Below, one piece after another: positions 49,401 through 57,405 of a DNA stretch of 57,405 nucleotides. The position numbers and the translations under genes were made by a program. The number at the start of each line of letters is the position of its first letter. Positions within the stretch are counted from its first letter, which is position 1. The notes beneath the pieces are model-generated. The model was not told where the DNA came from and did no database searches. It worked only from the letters and a program-made list of their open reading frames with translations. The DNA comes from an uncultured Eubacteriales bacterium (GTDB lineage Bacteria > Bacillota > Clostridia > Christensenellales > Aristaeellaceae). The stretch covers positions 1-57,405 of the forward strand of contig CACWZP010000020.1 in the NCBI GenBank assembly GCA_902765395.1. Direction: 5' to 3'.

Positions 49401-52400
49401 CAACCACATTGACATCTCCATCGAGGGCAAGGCGACTGTGAAAAAGCCCCTGATCGCCGGTGAATACTGGTACCAGGCCAACGGCGAGTGGAGAAAACTG
49501 GAGGTTACCAAGCAAAACCCGGTCACGCTCAATCTGGAAATGGACAAAGTGCCGATTGATGCCGATGACATGAAGAAATCGGTGGTAACCGCCTACTCCG
49601 CCAAGAGCGGTTTGCTGGATGACGCGTTCTATATCACCGGATATTCGCAGAACCAGCAAACCAGCCTGAGCACAGTTCAGGTCCGCCTGGAGGGCTCCTT
49701 CAAGGTGGCCGACCTGGATCCATACTACCAATATGCCAACAGGCTCGGGAAGGAAAATGACAATATAGAGGATGCCTTCTCCCAGGAAGATTTGAACAAG
49801 AGACTTGCCAACCGAATCTACTATACTGTCACGGTCAGCAAGGAACTGACCTTTGATCTGGAGTACGAATACGCGCCGGGCAAGAAGGCGAAGCTGTACG
49901 CCAGTCAGGACGCGCAGACCCCCCTCACGACAACGTCGACGCTCAACCTTTCAAAGAGCTTTGATTACTGGGACGTGGGAAAGGGAGACCCGAGCTACGA
50001 GGACGGCAACGAATGCCCGCCGGTCAGTTGGAATCGCAGGAAATGGCAGCAAGGACATATCATCTGGGATACCTCCAAAGGTACCGGTTCAGGCATGGAC
50101 TTCAAGCTTGTTGTGGCAGGTGAAGGCCAGACCACCGATGTTGCGATAGACATCACAAAGACCATCCTGTCGGCGGACGGCACGCAGCTCCACCCGGACA
50201 CCAATGTGCTGAACCAGTTCACCGTGTACCAGAAGACCAATGCCGGCCAGGGCGATTGGGACAGCGTGGTCAATACTGGCGTGGGAAGCCCCGTCGCGCA
50301 GGGCGGCGCTGAGGGCTATGAAGCCGTTCACTCCAAGAGCGTTCTCGTCGGCAAATCCGGCGAAGGCACGGTGTTTGACTACGATGTGAACCCGGGCATG
50401 ACCTATATCGAGGAGGACAAGGACTCCATCCCCAAGACGTTTGCGGATACCTCTGGCAAGGAATGGCATTACGTCAGCAGCTATATCGATACGGAGTATG
50501 CGTGGCGCAAGGACGGAGACGAGAACAAACTCCATACCGCAAACGGCCTAAAGTCCGTTCCGGACGTTCTGGGCGGCTACAAGAATGTCAACGGCACCGG
50601 GAATTCCCTGGATAACAAGTTCCTGGATTTCTACGTGTATAACGTGTACACGGATTACGTGCCCCACAAACAGGAAATCGGCCTGAATATGGCCGATGAA
50701 TCCAAGAAGATTGCCGGTGAGGGTACGGCCTATTACGGCGTTGACAAACTCGGGGCTGTGAAGCCGGGTGACGAGATCACCTATGAGATCAGCTATAAGA
50801 ACTATAGGACCGAGGCCGCGACCGTCACCATCGTGGACAAGCTGGATGAGAACGTGGAATACGTCTCTGCCAGCGAGGGCGGCGCGGAAGCTGATGGCAC
50901 CGTGACCTGGACGCTGGAAAACGTTGCCGCGGGCACGGAAGGCAAGGTTACCCTGACTGTTAAGGTGACGGATGGCGCGAAGACGGCGGGCAAGGTCGTC
51001 AACGGCGGCGATACCGCAACTGTGCAGGTGGGCAACGACGAAGCTTTCACGTTGGAGACGGTGGAGAACCCGGTTCCCGAGCCCCCGACGAAGAAGGAGA
51101 AGACGCCCTATGAGGGCACGGGTGAGCTCGGCGGCGTGAAGGTGGGCGATCAGATCACCTACGAGATCGAATACAAGAACTACAAGGACGAGGCCGCGGA
51201 CATCGTCATCAAGGACAAGCTGGACGCGAATGTGGCGTTTGTGGAAGCCAGCGACGGCGGTTCCAACGCCGACGGCGTGGTCACTTGGACGCTGAGCCAG
51301 GTGGCCGCAGGCACGAGCGGCACCGTCACCCTGAAGGTGAGGGTGCTGGAAGGCGCGCTGGAGAGCAACGGCGGCCAAGGTAAGGTCGTCAACGGCGGCG
51401 ATACCGCCACCGTGAAGGTGGGCAACGACGACGAGATCTCGCTGAACGAGGTGGAGAACCCCGTCCCCGAGCAGCCCAACAAGCAGGAAGTCAAGCCCTA
51501 CAAGGGCAACGGCGTGCTGGGCGGCGTGAAGGTGGGCGAGGAGATCACCTACACGATCAGCTACAAGAACTACAAGAGCACCGTCGCGGATATCGTCATC
51601 GTGGACACGTTGGACGAGAACGTGGAATTCGTGTCAGCTACCAGAGACGGCGTGCACGAAGACGGCATCGTCACCTGGACGCTGAACCAGGTGCCCGCGG
51701 GCGAGGAAGGCACCGTCACCCTGACGGTGAAGGTGCTGGAGGGCGCGCTTGAGAGCAAGGGCGGCGAAGGCAAGGTGGTCAACGGCGGCGAGAACGCCAC
51801 CGTGAAGGTCGGCAATGACAACGAGTACACCCTGAACGAGGTGGAGAACCCCGTCCCCGAGGTGCCGCAGAAGAAGGAAACCGTGCCCTATGAGGGCACG
51901 GGCGTGCTCGGCGGCGTGAAGGTGGGCGATCAGATCACCTACACGATCAGCTTCAAGAACTACAAGGCCGAGGCGGCGGACATCGTCATCAAGGACACGC
52001 TGGATGCGCATGTTCAGTTCGTGGAAGCCAGCAACGGCGGCGCGGAGGCCGACGGCGTGGTGACGTGGACGCTGAAGGACGTTGCTGCGGGCAAGGATGG
52101 CACGGTTACCCTGACGGTGCAGGTGCTGGAAGGCGCGCTTGAGAGCAAGGGCGGCGAAGGCAAGGTCGTCAACGGCGGCGAGACCGCTACCGTGAAGGTG
52201 GGCGAGGACCACGAGTATACCCTGAATACAGTGGAGAATCCGGTGCCCGAACCGCCGGAGAAGAAGGAAACCGCGCCTTACGTGGGCACGGAGGCTTTGG
52301 GTGCCGTGAAGGTGGGCGACGCGATTACCTACACGATCACCTACAAGAACTACAAGGCCGACGCCGCGGACGTGGTCATCAAGGACCAGCTGGACAGCCA

Positions 52401-55400
52401 TGTGAAGTTCGTCTCCGCGGACAACGGCGGCCAGAACAAGAGCGGCACCGTGGAGTGGACCATCAAGGCCGTGCCCGCGAATACGGAGGGCACCGTTTCC
52501 CTGACGGTGCAGGTGCTGGACACCGCGCTGGTATCCGTGAACAATGGCCCGGGCAAGGTGGTCAACGGCGGCGACACCGCCACCGTGCAGGTGGGCAACG
52601 ACCAGGAGTTCGAGCTGAACGAGGTGGAGAACCCCGTTCCGGAGCCGCCCCACAAGCAGGAGATAGTGCCTGAACCGCCCACCGGTTCTGACGGAACGGG
52701 CGTGCTGGGCGCGGTGCAGGTGGGCGACACGATCACCTACAAGATCACCTACAGGAACTACAAGGCCGAGGCCGCGAACGTGGTCATCAAGGACAAGCTG
52801 GACGCCCATGTTGAGTTCGTCTCCGCGAACAACGGCGGCCAGAACAACAACGGCACCGTGGAGTGGACCATCGCGAGCGTGCCTGCGGGCGAGGAAGGCA
52901 CCGTCACCCTGACGGTGAAGGTGCTGGGCAGCGCGAAGGTGCCGGATGGCCCGGGCATGGTGGTCAACGGCGGCGACACCGCCACGGTGAAGGTGGGCAA
53001 CGACAACGAGTATTCGCTGGAGAAGGTCGTGAACCCGGTGCTGCCCAACAAGCAGGAGGTCTCGCCCTATGAGGGCCTGGACGATCTGGGCGCCGTGAAG
53101 GTGGGCGACGAGATCACCTATGAGATCAACTATGTAAACTATACGCCGAATACCGCGAATATCGTCATCAAGGATACGCTGGACACTCATGTGCAGTTCG
53201 TCTCCGCGGACAACGGTGGCGAAAACAAAAACGGCGTCGTGGAGTGGACCATCAAGGACGTTGCACCTGAAGTCAAGGGCAAGGTCACCCTGACGGTGAA
53301 GGTGCTGGACACCGCACTGGAGAGCCACAAGCCCACTGCTGGCCCGGGCAAGGTGGTCAACGGCAGCAATAAATCCGCCTCGATCAAGGTCGGCAATGAG
53401 AATGAGATCTACTTGAACGAGGTGGAGAACCCCGTGCCGGAGCCGCCCCACAAGAAGGAGACTGCGCCCTATGAGGGCACCGGCAAGCTTGGTGCGGTGC
53501 AGGTGGGCACGGAGATCACCTACGAAATCAGCTACAGGAACTACAAGACCGACAAGGCGGACATCGTCATCGCGGATACGCTGGATGAGAACGTGGAGTT
53601 CGTGTCCGCCAGCGACAGCGGCTGGAACGACAACGGCGTGGTCCGCTGGACGTTGAAGGGCGTCGAGGCGGGCAAGGAGGGCAAGGTCACCCTGACGGTG
53701 AAGGTGCTGGAGGGCGCGCTTGAGAGCAAGGGCGGCGAAGGCAAGGTCGTCAACGGCGGCCAGAACGCCACCGTGAAGGTGGGCAACGACAACGTATTTA
53801 CGCTGGAAGAGGTCTCCAATCCCGTGCCGGAATCGCCGGAGAAGAAGGAAACCAAGCCCGAGCAGTACGCGAATCCGGGCAAAGGTGTCCTCGGCCCGGT
53901 GAAGGTGGGCGATCAGATCACCTACAAGATCAGCTTCACGAACTACAAGACGCAGGATGCGAAGATCGTCGTTAAGGACCAGCTGGACGAGCACGTGAAG
54001 TACGTGAGCTCTGACAGTGACGGCTCGCACGACGGTTCGGCCACCGGCGGCATCGTGACCTGGACCTTTGATACGGTTCCGGCGGGCGGCGAGCGCGAAG
54101 TCACCCTGACGGTGGAGGTGCTGCCCAGCGCCCAGGTGCCGGAAGGCCCGGGCAAGGTGGTCAACGGCGGCAAGGATGCCACCGTGCAGGTGGGCGACGA
54201 CATGGAGTTCAAGCTGGACACCGTGGAGAACCCCGTGCCGCCCGTCAAGCGCGAGACCGCGCCCTACGACCAGACGGCCGGCAAGGAGCCCGGCGCCGTG
54301 AAGGTGGGCGACGAGATCACCTACAAGATCTTCTATGCCAACTACCTGAACGAAGCCGCGCCCATCACCATCAAGGACAAGCTGGACACCCATGTTCAGT
54401 TCGTGTCTGCCAGCAACGGCGGCGTGAACGAAGACGGCACCGTGAAGTGGACCATCGCGGACGTTCCCGCGGGCGATAATGGTTCCGTCACCCTGACGGT
54501 GAAGGTGCTGGACACCGCGCTGGAGAGCCACAATCCCAAAGGCCCGGGCAAGGTGGTCAACGGCGGCGAAGGCACGACCGTGAAGGTGGGCAACCATCAC
54601 ACGTATACGCTGGAGCCGGTGGAGAACCCCGTGCCCGAGGAGCCCGTGAAGCAGGAGACCGTCCCCTACAACCAGGCGGAGGGCAAGGAGCCCGGCGCCG
54701 TGAAGGTGGGCGACGTAATCACCTACACGATCAGCTACAAGAACTACAAGACCACGGCGGCGGACGTCGTCATCAAGGATACGCTGGACGAGCATGTGAG
54801 CTTCGAGTCTGCCAGCGACGGCAGCAAGTATGAGAACGGCGTAGTGACCTGGACGCTGAGCCAGGTGCCCGCGGGCGAAAGCGGCACCGTGACCCTGACG
54901 GTGAAGGTGCTGGAGAGCGCGCTTGTGAGCAAGGAAGGCCCCGGCGAGGTGGTCAACGGCGGCGAAGGCGCCACCGTGAAGGTGGGCAACGACCAGGAGT
55001 ACACCCTGAACGAGGTGGAGAACCCCGTTCCCGAACCGCCGGAGAAGAAGGAGACCGCGCCCTACGACCAGACGCAGGACCAGAAGCTGGGCGCCGTGAA
55101 GGTGGGCGATGAGATCACCTACACGATCAGCTATACCAACTATAAGAAGACCGAGGCGACCGTCACCATCAAGGACACGCTGGACAAGAACGTGGAGTTC
55201 GTGGAGGCCAGCACGGGAAGCACCTACAAGGATAAGAACGACACAGACACGCAGCACACCGTGACCTGGACGCTGGAGAACGTGAAGCCGGGCATGAGCG
55301 GCACCGTCACCCTGAAGGTGAGGGCGCTGGAAGGCGCGCTTGTGAGCAAGGAAGGCCCCGGCAAGGTGGTCAACGGCGGCGGCACCGCCTCCGTGCAGGT

Positions 55401-57405
55401 GGACAACGACCAGGCCTACACCCTGAACGAGGTGGAGAACCCCGTTCCCGAACCGCCGGAGAAGAAGGAAATCACGCCCTATGAGGGCACCGGCGTGCTC
55501 GGCGGCGTGAAGGTGGGCGATAAGATCACCTACGAGATCAGCTACCGGAACTACAAGACCGCCGCCGCGGATATCGAAATCGTGGACAAGCTGGACGGGC
55601 ACGTGGCTTTCTCGGAGGCCAGCAACGACGGCAAGCACGAGAACGGCGTGGTGACCTGGAAGCTGAAGAACGTGGAAGCGGGCACGGAAGGCAAGGTCAC
55701 CCTGACGGTGGTGGTGCTGGAAGGCGCGCTGGAGAGCCAGGGCGGCAATGGCAAGGTGGGCAACGGCGGCGAGAATGCCACCGTGAAGGTCGGCAACGAC
55801 AACGCCTATACCCTGAACGAGGTGGAGAACCCCGTTCCCGAACCGCCGGAGAAGAAGGAAATCAAACCCTTCGAGGGCACGGGCCTGCTGGGCGCCGTGA
55901 AGGCGGGCCAGGAGATCACCTACGAGATCGCCTACAAGAACTACAAGGCCGAGAAGGCGGACATCGTTATCACCGACACGCTGGACAGGAACGTGGAATT
56001 CGTTTCCGCCAGTGACGACGGCGCCGAGAAGAACGGCGTGGTCACCTGGACGCTGAAGGACGTCGATGCGGGCAAGGAAGGCACTGTGACCCTGACGGTG
56101 AAGGTGCTTGAGAGCGCCGAAGTCAGCAACGGCGGCCCCGGCAAGGTGGTCAACGGCGGCGACACCGCGACGGTGCAGGTGGGCGAGGACCACGAGTACA
56201 CCCTGAACACCGTGGTGAACCCGCTGCTGCCCCAGAAGCAGGAGACCGAGCCCTATGAGGGCATCGGTGTGCTGGGCGGCGTGAAGGTGGGCGAGGAGAT
56301 CACCTATGAGATTTTCTATGCGAACTACCTGGACGAGGCCGCAGAGATCGTCATCAAGGATACACTGGACAAGAACGTTGAGTTCGTGGAAGCCAGCGAC
56401 AAGGGCGTGGAGGCCGACGGCATCGTGACCTGGACGCTGGGCTCGATCGACGCGGGCCAGACCGGCAAAGTCACCCTGACGGTGAAGGTGCTGGAAGGCG
56501 CGCTGGAGTCGAATGGCGGCCCGGGCAAGGTGGTCAACGGCGGCGACAACGCCACCGTGAAGGTCGGCAACGACCAGGAGTACACCCTGAACGAGGTGGA
56601 GAACCCCGTCCCCGAGGTGCCCAACAAGCAGGAGATCAAGCCCTATGAGGGCAACGGCGTGCTGGGCGGCGTGAAGGTGGGCGAGGAGATCACCTACGAG
56701 ATCTCCTACAAGAACTACAAGGCCGAGAAGGCCGACATCGTCATCGTGGACACGCTGGACAAGATTGTTGAGTTTGTGGATGCCAGCAACGATGGCGCCG
56801 AGAAGAACGGCGTGGTCACCTGGACGCTGAAGGCGGTTCCGGCGGGCGAGGAGGGCACCGTGACCCTGACGGTGAAGGTGCTGGAAGGCGCGCTGGAGAG
56901 CAACGGCGGCCCTGCGAAGGTGGTCAACGGCGGCGAGAACGCCACCGTGAAGGTGGGCGAGGACCACGAATACACCCTGAACGAGGTGGAGAACCCGGTG
57001 CCCGAGGTGCCCAACAAGCAGGAGATCAAGCCCTACGAGGGCAACGGCGTGCTGGGCGGCGTGAAGGTGGGTGACGAGATCACCTACGAGATCAGCTACA
57101 AGAACTACAAGACCGAAAAGGCCGACATCGTCATCAGGGACACCCTGGACAAGAACGTGGAGTTCGTGGATGCCAGCGACGACGGCGAGGAGGCCGAGGG
57201 TGTGGTCACCTGGACGCTGAAGGACGTCGATGCGGGCAAGACCGGCAAGGTCACCCTGACGGTGAAGGTGCTGGAAGGCGCGCTGGAGAGCAACGGCGGC
57301 CCCGCGAAGGTGGTCAACGGCGGCGAGAACGCCACCGTGAAGGTGGGCGAAGATCACGAGTACACCCTGAACGAGGTGGAGAACCCGGTGCCCGAGCAGC
57401 CCAAC
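46498..57405 (+). CDS. Giant secreted repeat protein (adhesin-like), 3'-truncated by the window edge
   Basis: One frame stays open for 3636 codons to the last base with no stop. Residues 1-42 are a long signal peptide (RRCMALLLALLLLVPANL core). Residues ~60-280 hold ten His/Cys units. Residues ~308-418 are Glu/Ala/Thr-rich low complexity (AEEETVAEEVVAEETATEE type). Residues ~420-1395 are beta-rich stalk or ligand-binding domains, including the paired VFDIELANVD and ARFFDIEIVKDGEKVEPKAP motifs. From ~1397 on, 17 tandem DUF11-type repeats of about 130 residues are visible. A sortase signal or membrane anchor would be beyond the window. The likely role is adhesion or a cell-surface fibre, possibly with isopeptide crosslinks; this is inferred from architecture. 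The closing gene length is unknown. Confidence 0.9.
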   Translation, partial: MKNGFYFDLNRNAVLRGARRCMALLLALLLLVPANLATVLAEGTAGAQETRTLRYVGNLAPHKHTKDCRNKDGKLVCGIVEGEYYHEHNQYCRDEAGNLVCGLQEKRPHHHTDSCYKEEKTLVCGLEETAGHQHGEGCYTEKKELTCGLEETAGHQHGADCYTRTLTCGLEETAGHQHGEGCYERRLTCTEEHEHTADCPHEDVLVCGKAEGEGAHAHTDACYTDALTCGKAEGEGAHAHGDACYTVTRELTCGKAEGEGAHAHTDDCWKTSKVLTCTEGEPVVIDGVTFRIQTLTSSASDWQEEVVTVQSVAEELTEEEPAAEEPVAEETIAEETAEEDNIGEESAAEETAAEDSAEEETVAEEVVAEETATEETVVEEPAEEETVEAGPAEEIVEEAVEAAEAAEAAEAAEPAGTEDRTFEYAIPGAQEVALSEVFQALEVVADGEWADFAAGIEAVEVSNPEALWLEEAENDWTLRAMREPEAGDALTAALADGSKITVEITAYGDTEASAKNDAVVISTVDDMYLPEEAAAEAVMPAAEEAPAQMLDVPDPGEDAESVCRVFDIELANVDAQEYEGFDVAVNLDEDVVGADFKLYQVQGDVATDLTDTLELNSQVGADGLESVSGFTFRTDDFAQFVLCYSLETYYKTVEGETFKITVNFDEAAQIPFGAELKVREIEPGEADFQRYLDDSAAQLGVQSADVTFARFFDIEIVKDGEKVEPKAPVQVTIAYQDALELGEEDQLNVVHFADAGTEVISDVSVTDDGTEITYEQGSFSVTGTVVTAPPTSGDGQQYALVVKYDDKYYCVLSDGSLSEVTYFEDSNTVSMDYAIFWTYARNNADGIQVDNLLLPSEASGFDSNQLPKGYYYRYIDPNVASGRTDEPKFQNTDDYWYYKAEAQHPTYYKQCAIVYSDNHIKARNADKYIGVDAANHRICGNVPADQAAEVYLATVTSVPKSGNIYHTVNHIDISIEGKATVKKPLIAGEYWYQANGEWRKLEVTKQNPVTLNLEMDKVPIDADDMKKSVVTAYSAKSGLLDDAFYITGYSQNQQTSLSTVQVRLEGSFKVADLDPYYQYANRLGKENDNIEDAFSQEDLNKRLANRIYYTVTVSKELTFDLEYEYAPGKKAKLYASQDAQTPLTTTSTLNLSKSFDYWDVGKGDPSYEDGNECPPVSWNRRKWQQGHIIWDTSKGTGSGMDFKLVVAGEGQTTDVAIDITKTILSADGTQLHPDTNVLNQFTVYQKTNAGQGDWDSVVNTGVGSPVAQGGAEGYEAVHSKSVLVGKSGEGTVFDYDVNPGMTYIEEDKDSIPKTFADTSGKEWHYVSSYIDTEYAWRKDGDENKLHTANGLKSVPDVLGGYKNVNGTGNSLDNKFLDFYVYNVYTDYVPHKQEIGLNMADESKKIAGEGTAYYGVDKLGAVKPGDEITYEISYKNYRTEAATVTIVDKLDENVEYVSASEGGAEADGTVTWTLENVAAGTEGKVTLTVKVTDGAKTAGKVVNGGDTATVQVGNDEAFTLETVENPVPEPPTKKEKTPYEGTGELGGVKVGDQITYEIEYKNYKDEAADIVIKDKLDANVAFVEASDGGSNADGVVTWTLSQVAAGTSGTVTLKVRVLEGALESNGGQGKVVNGGDTATVKVGNDDEISLNEVENPVPEQPNKQEVKPYKGNGVLGGVKVGEEITYTISYKNYKSTVADIVIVDTLDENVEFVSATRDGVHEDGIVTWTLNQVPAGEEGTVTLTVKVLEGALESKGGEGKVVNGGENATVKVGNDNEYTLNEVENPVPEVPQKKETVPYEGTGVLGGVKVGDQITYTISFKNYKAEAADIVIKDTLDAHVQFVEASNGGAEADGVVTWTLKDVAAGKDGTVTLTVQVLEGALESKGGEGKVVNGGETATVKVGEDHEYTLNTVENPVPEPPEKKETAPYVGTEALGAVKVGDAITYTITYKNYKADAADVVIKDQLDSHVKFVSADNGGQNKSGTVEWTIKAVPANTEGTVSLTVQVLDTALVSVNNGPGKVVNGGDTATVQVGNDQEFELNEVENPVPEPPHKQEIVPEPPTGSDGTGVLGAVQVGDTITYKITYRNYKAEAANVVIKDKLDAHVEFVSANNGGQNNNGTVEWTIASVPAGEEGTVTLTVKVLGSAKVPDGPGMVVNGGDTATVKVGNDNEYSLEKVVNPVLPNKQEVSPYEGLDDLGAVKVGDEITYEINYVNYTPNTANIVIKDTLDTHVQFVSADNGGENKNGVVEWTIKDVAPEVKGKVTLTVKVLDTALESHKPTAGPGKVVNGSNKSASIKVGNENEIYLNEVENPVPEPPHKKETAPYEGTGKLGAVQVGTEITYEISYRNYKTDKADIVIADTLDENVEFVSASDSGWNDNGVVRWTLKGVEAGKEGKVTLTVKVLEGALESKGGEGKVVNGGQNATVKVGNDNVFTLEEVSNPVPESPEKKETKPEQYANPGKGVLGPVKVGDQITYKISFTNYKTQDAKIVVKDQLDEHVKYVSSDSDGSHDGSATGGIVTWTFDTVPAGGEREVTLTVEVLPSAQVPEGPGKVVNGGKDATVQVGDDMEFKLDTVENPVPPVKRETAPYDQTAGKEPGAVKVGDEITYKIFYANYLNEAAPITIKDKLDTHVQFVSASNGGVNEDGTVKWTIADVPAGDNGSVTLTVKVLDTALESHNPKGPGKVVNGGEGTTVKVGNHHTYTLEPVENPVPEEPVKQETVPYNQAEGKEPGAVKVGDVITYTISYKNYKTTAADVVIKDTLDEHVSFESASDGSKYENGVVTWTLSQVPAGESGTVTLTVKVLESALVSKEGPGEVVNGGEGATVKVGNDQEYTLNEVENPVPEPPEKKETAPYDQTQDQKLGAVKVGDEITYTISYTNYKKTEATVTIKDTLDKNVEFVEASTGSTYKDKNDTDTQHTVTWTLENVKPGMSGTVTLKVRALEGALVSKEGPGKVVNGGGTASVQVDNDQAYTLNEVENPVPEPPEKKEITPYEGTGVLGGVKVGDKITYEISYRNYKTAAADIEIVDKLDGHVAFSEASNDGKHENGVVTWKLKNVEAGTEGKVTLTVVVLEGALESQGGNGKVGNGGENATVKVGNDNAYTLNEVENPVPEPPEKKEIKPFEGTGLLGAVKAGQEITYEIAYKNYKAEKADIVITDTLDRNVEFVSASDDGAEKNGVVTWTLKDVDAGKEGTVTLTVKVLESAEVSNGGPGKVVNGGDTATVQVGEDHEYTLNTVVNPLLPQKQETEPYEGIGVLGGVKVGEEITYEIFYANYLDEAAEIVIKDTLDKNVEFVEASDKGVEADGIVTWTLGSIDAGQTGKVTLTVKVLEGALESNGGPGKVVNGGDNATVKVGNDQEYTLNEVENPVPEVPNKQEIKPYEGNGVLGGVKVGEEITYEISYKNYKAEKADIVIVDTLDKIVEFVDASNDGAEKNGVVTWTLKAVPAGEEGTVTLTVKVLEGALESNGGPAKVVNGGENATVKVGEDHEYTLNEVENPVPEVPNKQEIKPYEGNGVLGGVKVGDEITYEISYKNYKTEKADIVIRDTLDKNVEFVDASDDGEEAEGVVTWTLKDVDAGKTGKVTLTVKVLEGALESNGGPAKVVNGGENATVKVGEDHEYTLNEVENPVPEQPN
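46675..47338 (+). repeat. Ten tandem His/Cys units in the giant protein
   Basis: The pattern is H-x-H-x3-C-x(5-9)-C-G-x(4-8), for example HQHGEGCY...LTCGLEETAG and HAHTDACY...LTCGKAEGEGA. Units begin at about residues 60, 82, 105, 128, 151, 172, 191, 212, 233 and 257. Each unit has two His and two Cys, a plausible metal site or disulfide. Units 4-6 are nearly identical at nucleotide level, as are 8-10. Confidence 0.85.
47421..47750 (+). repeat. Glu-rich low-complexity tract in the giant protein
   Basis: A degenerate GAGGAA-rich run coding for mostly E, A, V, T and P (EEETVAEE, EEPAEEETVEAG) ending in EAAEAAEAAEAAEPAG. It is likely an unstructured, highly acidic spacer between the His/Cys units and the stalk. 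Confidence 0.85.
50686..57405 (+). repeat. 17 tandem ~390-bp DUF11-type repeats of the giant protein
   Basis: Each unit reads approximately PYEGTGVLGGVKVGDEITYE..., then DTLDxNVEFVxAS, GVVTWTL, GTVTLTVKVLEGALES, GKVVNGG, ATVKVGN, EVENPVPEPP and a KKE or KQE joint. Units begin near 50686 (divergent first), then 51106, 51496, 51886, 52276, 52672, 53068, 53470, 53860, 54265, 54664, 55060, 55480, 55870, 56251, 56641 and 57031. The last three are almost identical in DNA, which implies recent duplication; the array continues past the window end. Confidence 0.9.

Noticed and set aside
46471-49731. 1086-residue minus-strand frame opposite the His/Cys and Glu-rich part
   Set aside because: Antisense shadow of the plus-strand gene, which has promoter, RBS, signal peptide and recognisable domains.
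51634-57357. 1907-residue open frame on the minus strand through the giant repeat gene
   Set aside because: It mirrors the plus-strand DUF11 repeats codon for codon, is His/Leu/Val-rich low-complexity, and has no RBS or domain. High GC and biased codon use leave the antisense frame open.
50686-57405. CRISPR array as an explanation for the regular repeats
   Set aside because: The ~390-bp unit is an in-frame protein repeat with no spacers, and no cas genes are present.

Overview
The window is a GC-rich chromosomal segment from a Gram-positive (Bacillota), probably class Clostridia, gut-type bacterium. The evidence for this is an EF-Tu and a T-box-controlled isoleucyl-tRNA synthetase of Firmicutes style, an OhrR-type MarR regulator, an ECF sigma/anti-sigma pair, a lipase fused to a WXG100-like tail, an NlpC/P60 protein with bacterial Ig domains, and a giant repeat-built surface protein. 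The species cannot be named from the sequence alone. Promoters are clear sigma-A type (TTGACA/17/TATAAT or TGn-TATAAT), and many intergenic gaps carry dispersed palindromic repeats.

Layout. 1-5 kb: 3' part of tuf, an amylosucrase-like GH13 enzyme and a metallo-beta-lactamase-fold lipoprotein with a lamin-tail domain. 5-14 kb: a membrane protein with five Ada-like HCCC modules, ileS behind a T-box (minus), an alpha-oxoamine synthase close to serine palmitoyltransferase, an ACT protein, and an M24 peptidase plus dCMP deaminase pair (minus). 14.5-16.3 kb: ECF sigma factor and its translationally coupled partner. 16.3-20 kb (minus): a polar amino-acid ABC importer split over two transcription units. 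Each unit starts with a consensus promoter, a short cysteine-rich leader ORF and an intrinsic terminator, which points to cyst(e)ine-responsive attenuation of a cystine importer. 20-22 kb: NlpC/P60 wall hydrolase. 22.5-27.4 kb: a complete branched-chain amino-acid ABC importer (livJHMGF order). 27.5-31.2 kb: EamA transporter, ThrH phosphatase, and a coupled pair of an unknown protein and a lipase-WXG protein.

31.2-36.1 kb: a 430-bp element with inverted ends, cardiolipin synthase, a redox cluster (TSCPD protein, flavodoxin, OhrR-like regulator), greA and an Isf-type flavoprotein (all genes minus). 36.3-46.2 kb: eleven co-directional plus-strand genes, many overlapping by ATGA: TtcA-like PP-loop enzyme, phosphodiesterase, tocopherol-cyclase-like protein, ketopantoate-reductase-like enzyme, an 810-residue adenosine-deaminase-fold protein with an unassigned Rossmann-like C-terminus, a small HD hydrolase, a cyclophilin-like secreted protein, a small membrane protein, a lower-GC gene of unknown function, a NUDIX hydrolase and a YunG-like protein.

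46.5 kb to the end: one open reading frame of at least 3636 codons that runs off the window. It has a signal peptide, ten His/Cys units, a Glu-rich spacer, about 1 kb-scale beta-rich stalk regions and 17 visible tandem DUF11-type repeats of about 130 residues. The most interesting items are the paired Cys leader peptides, the ADA-fold/HD gene pair, the His/Cys array of the giant adhesin, the lipase-WXG pair and the families of palindromic intergenic repeats.
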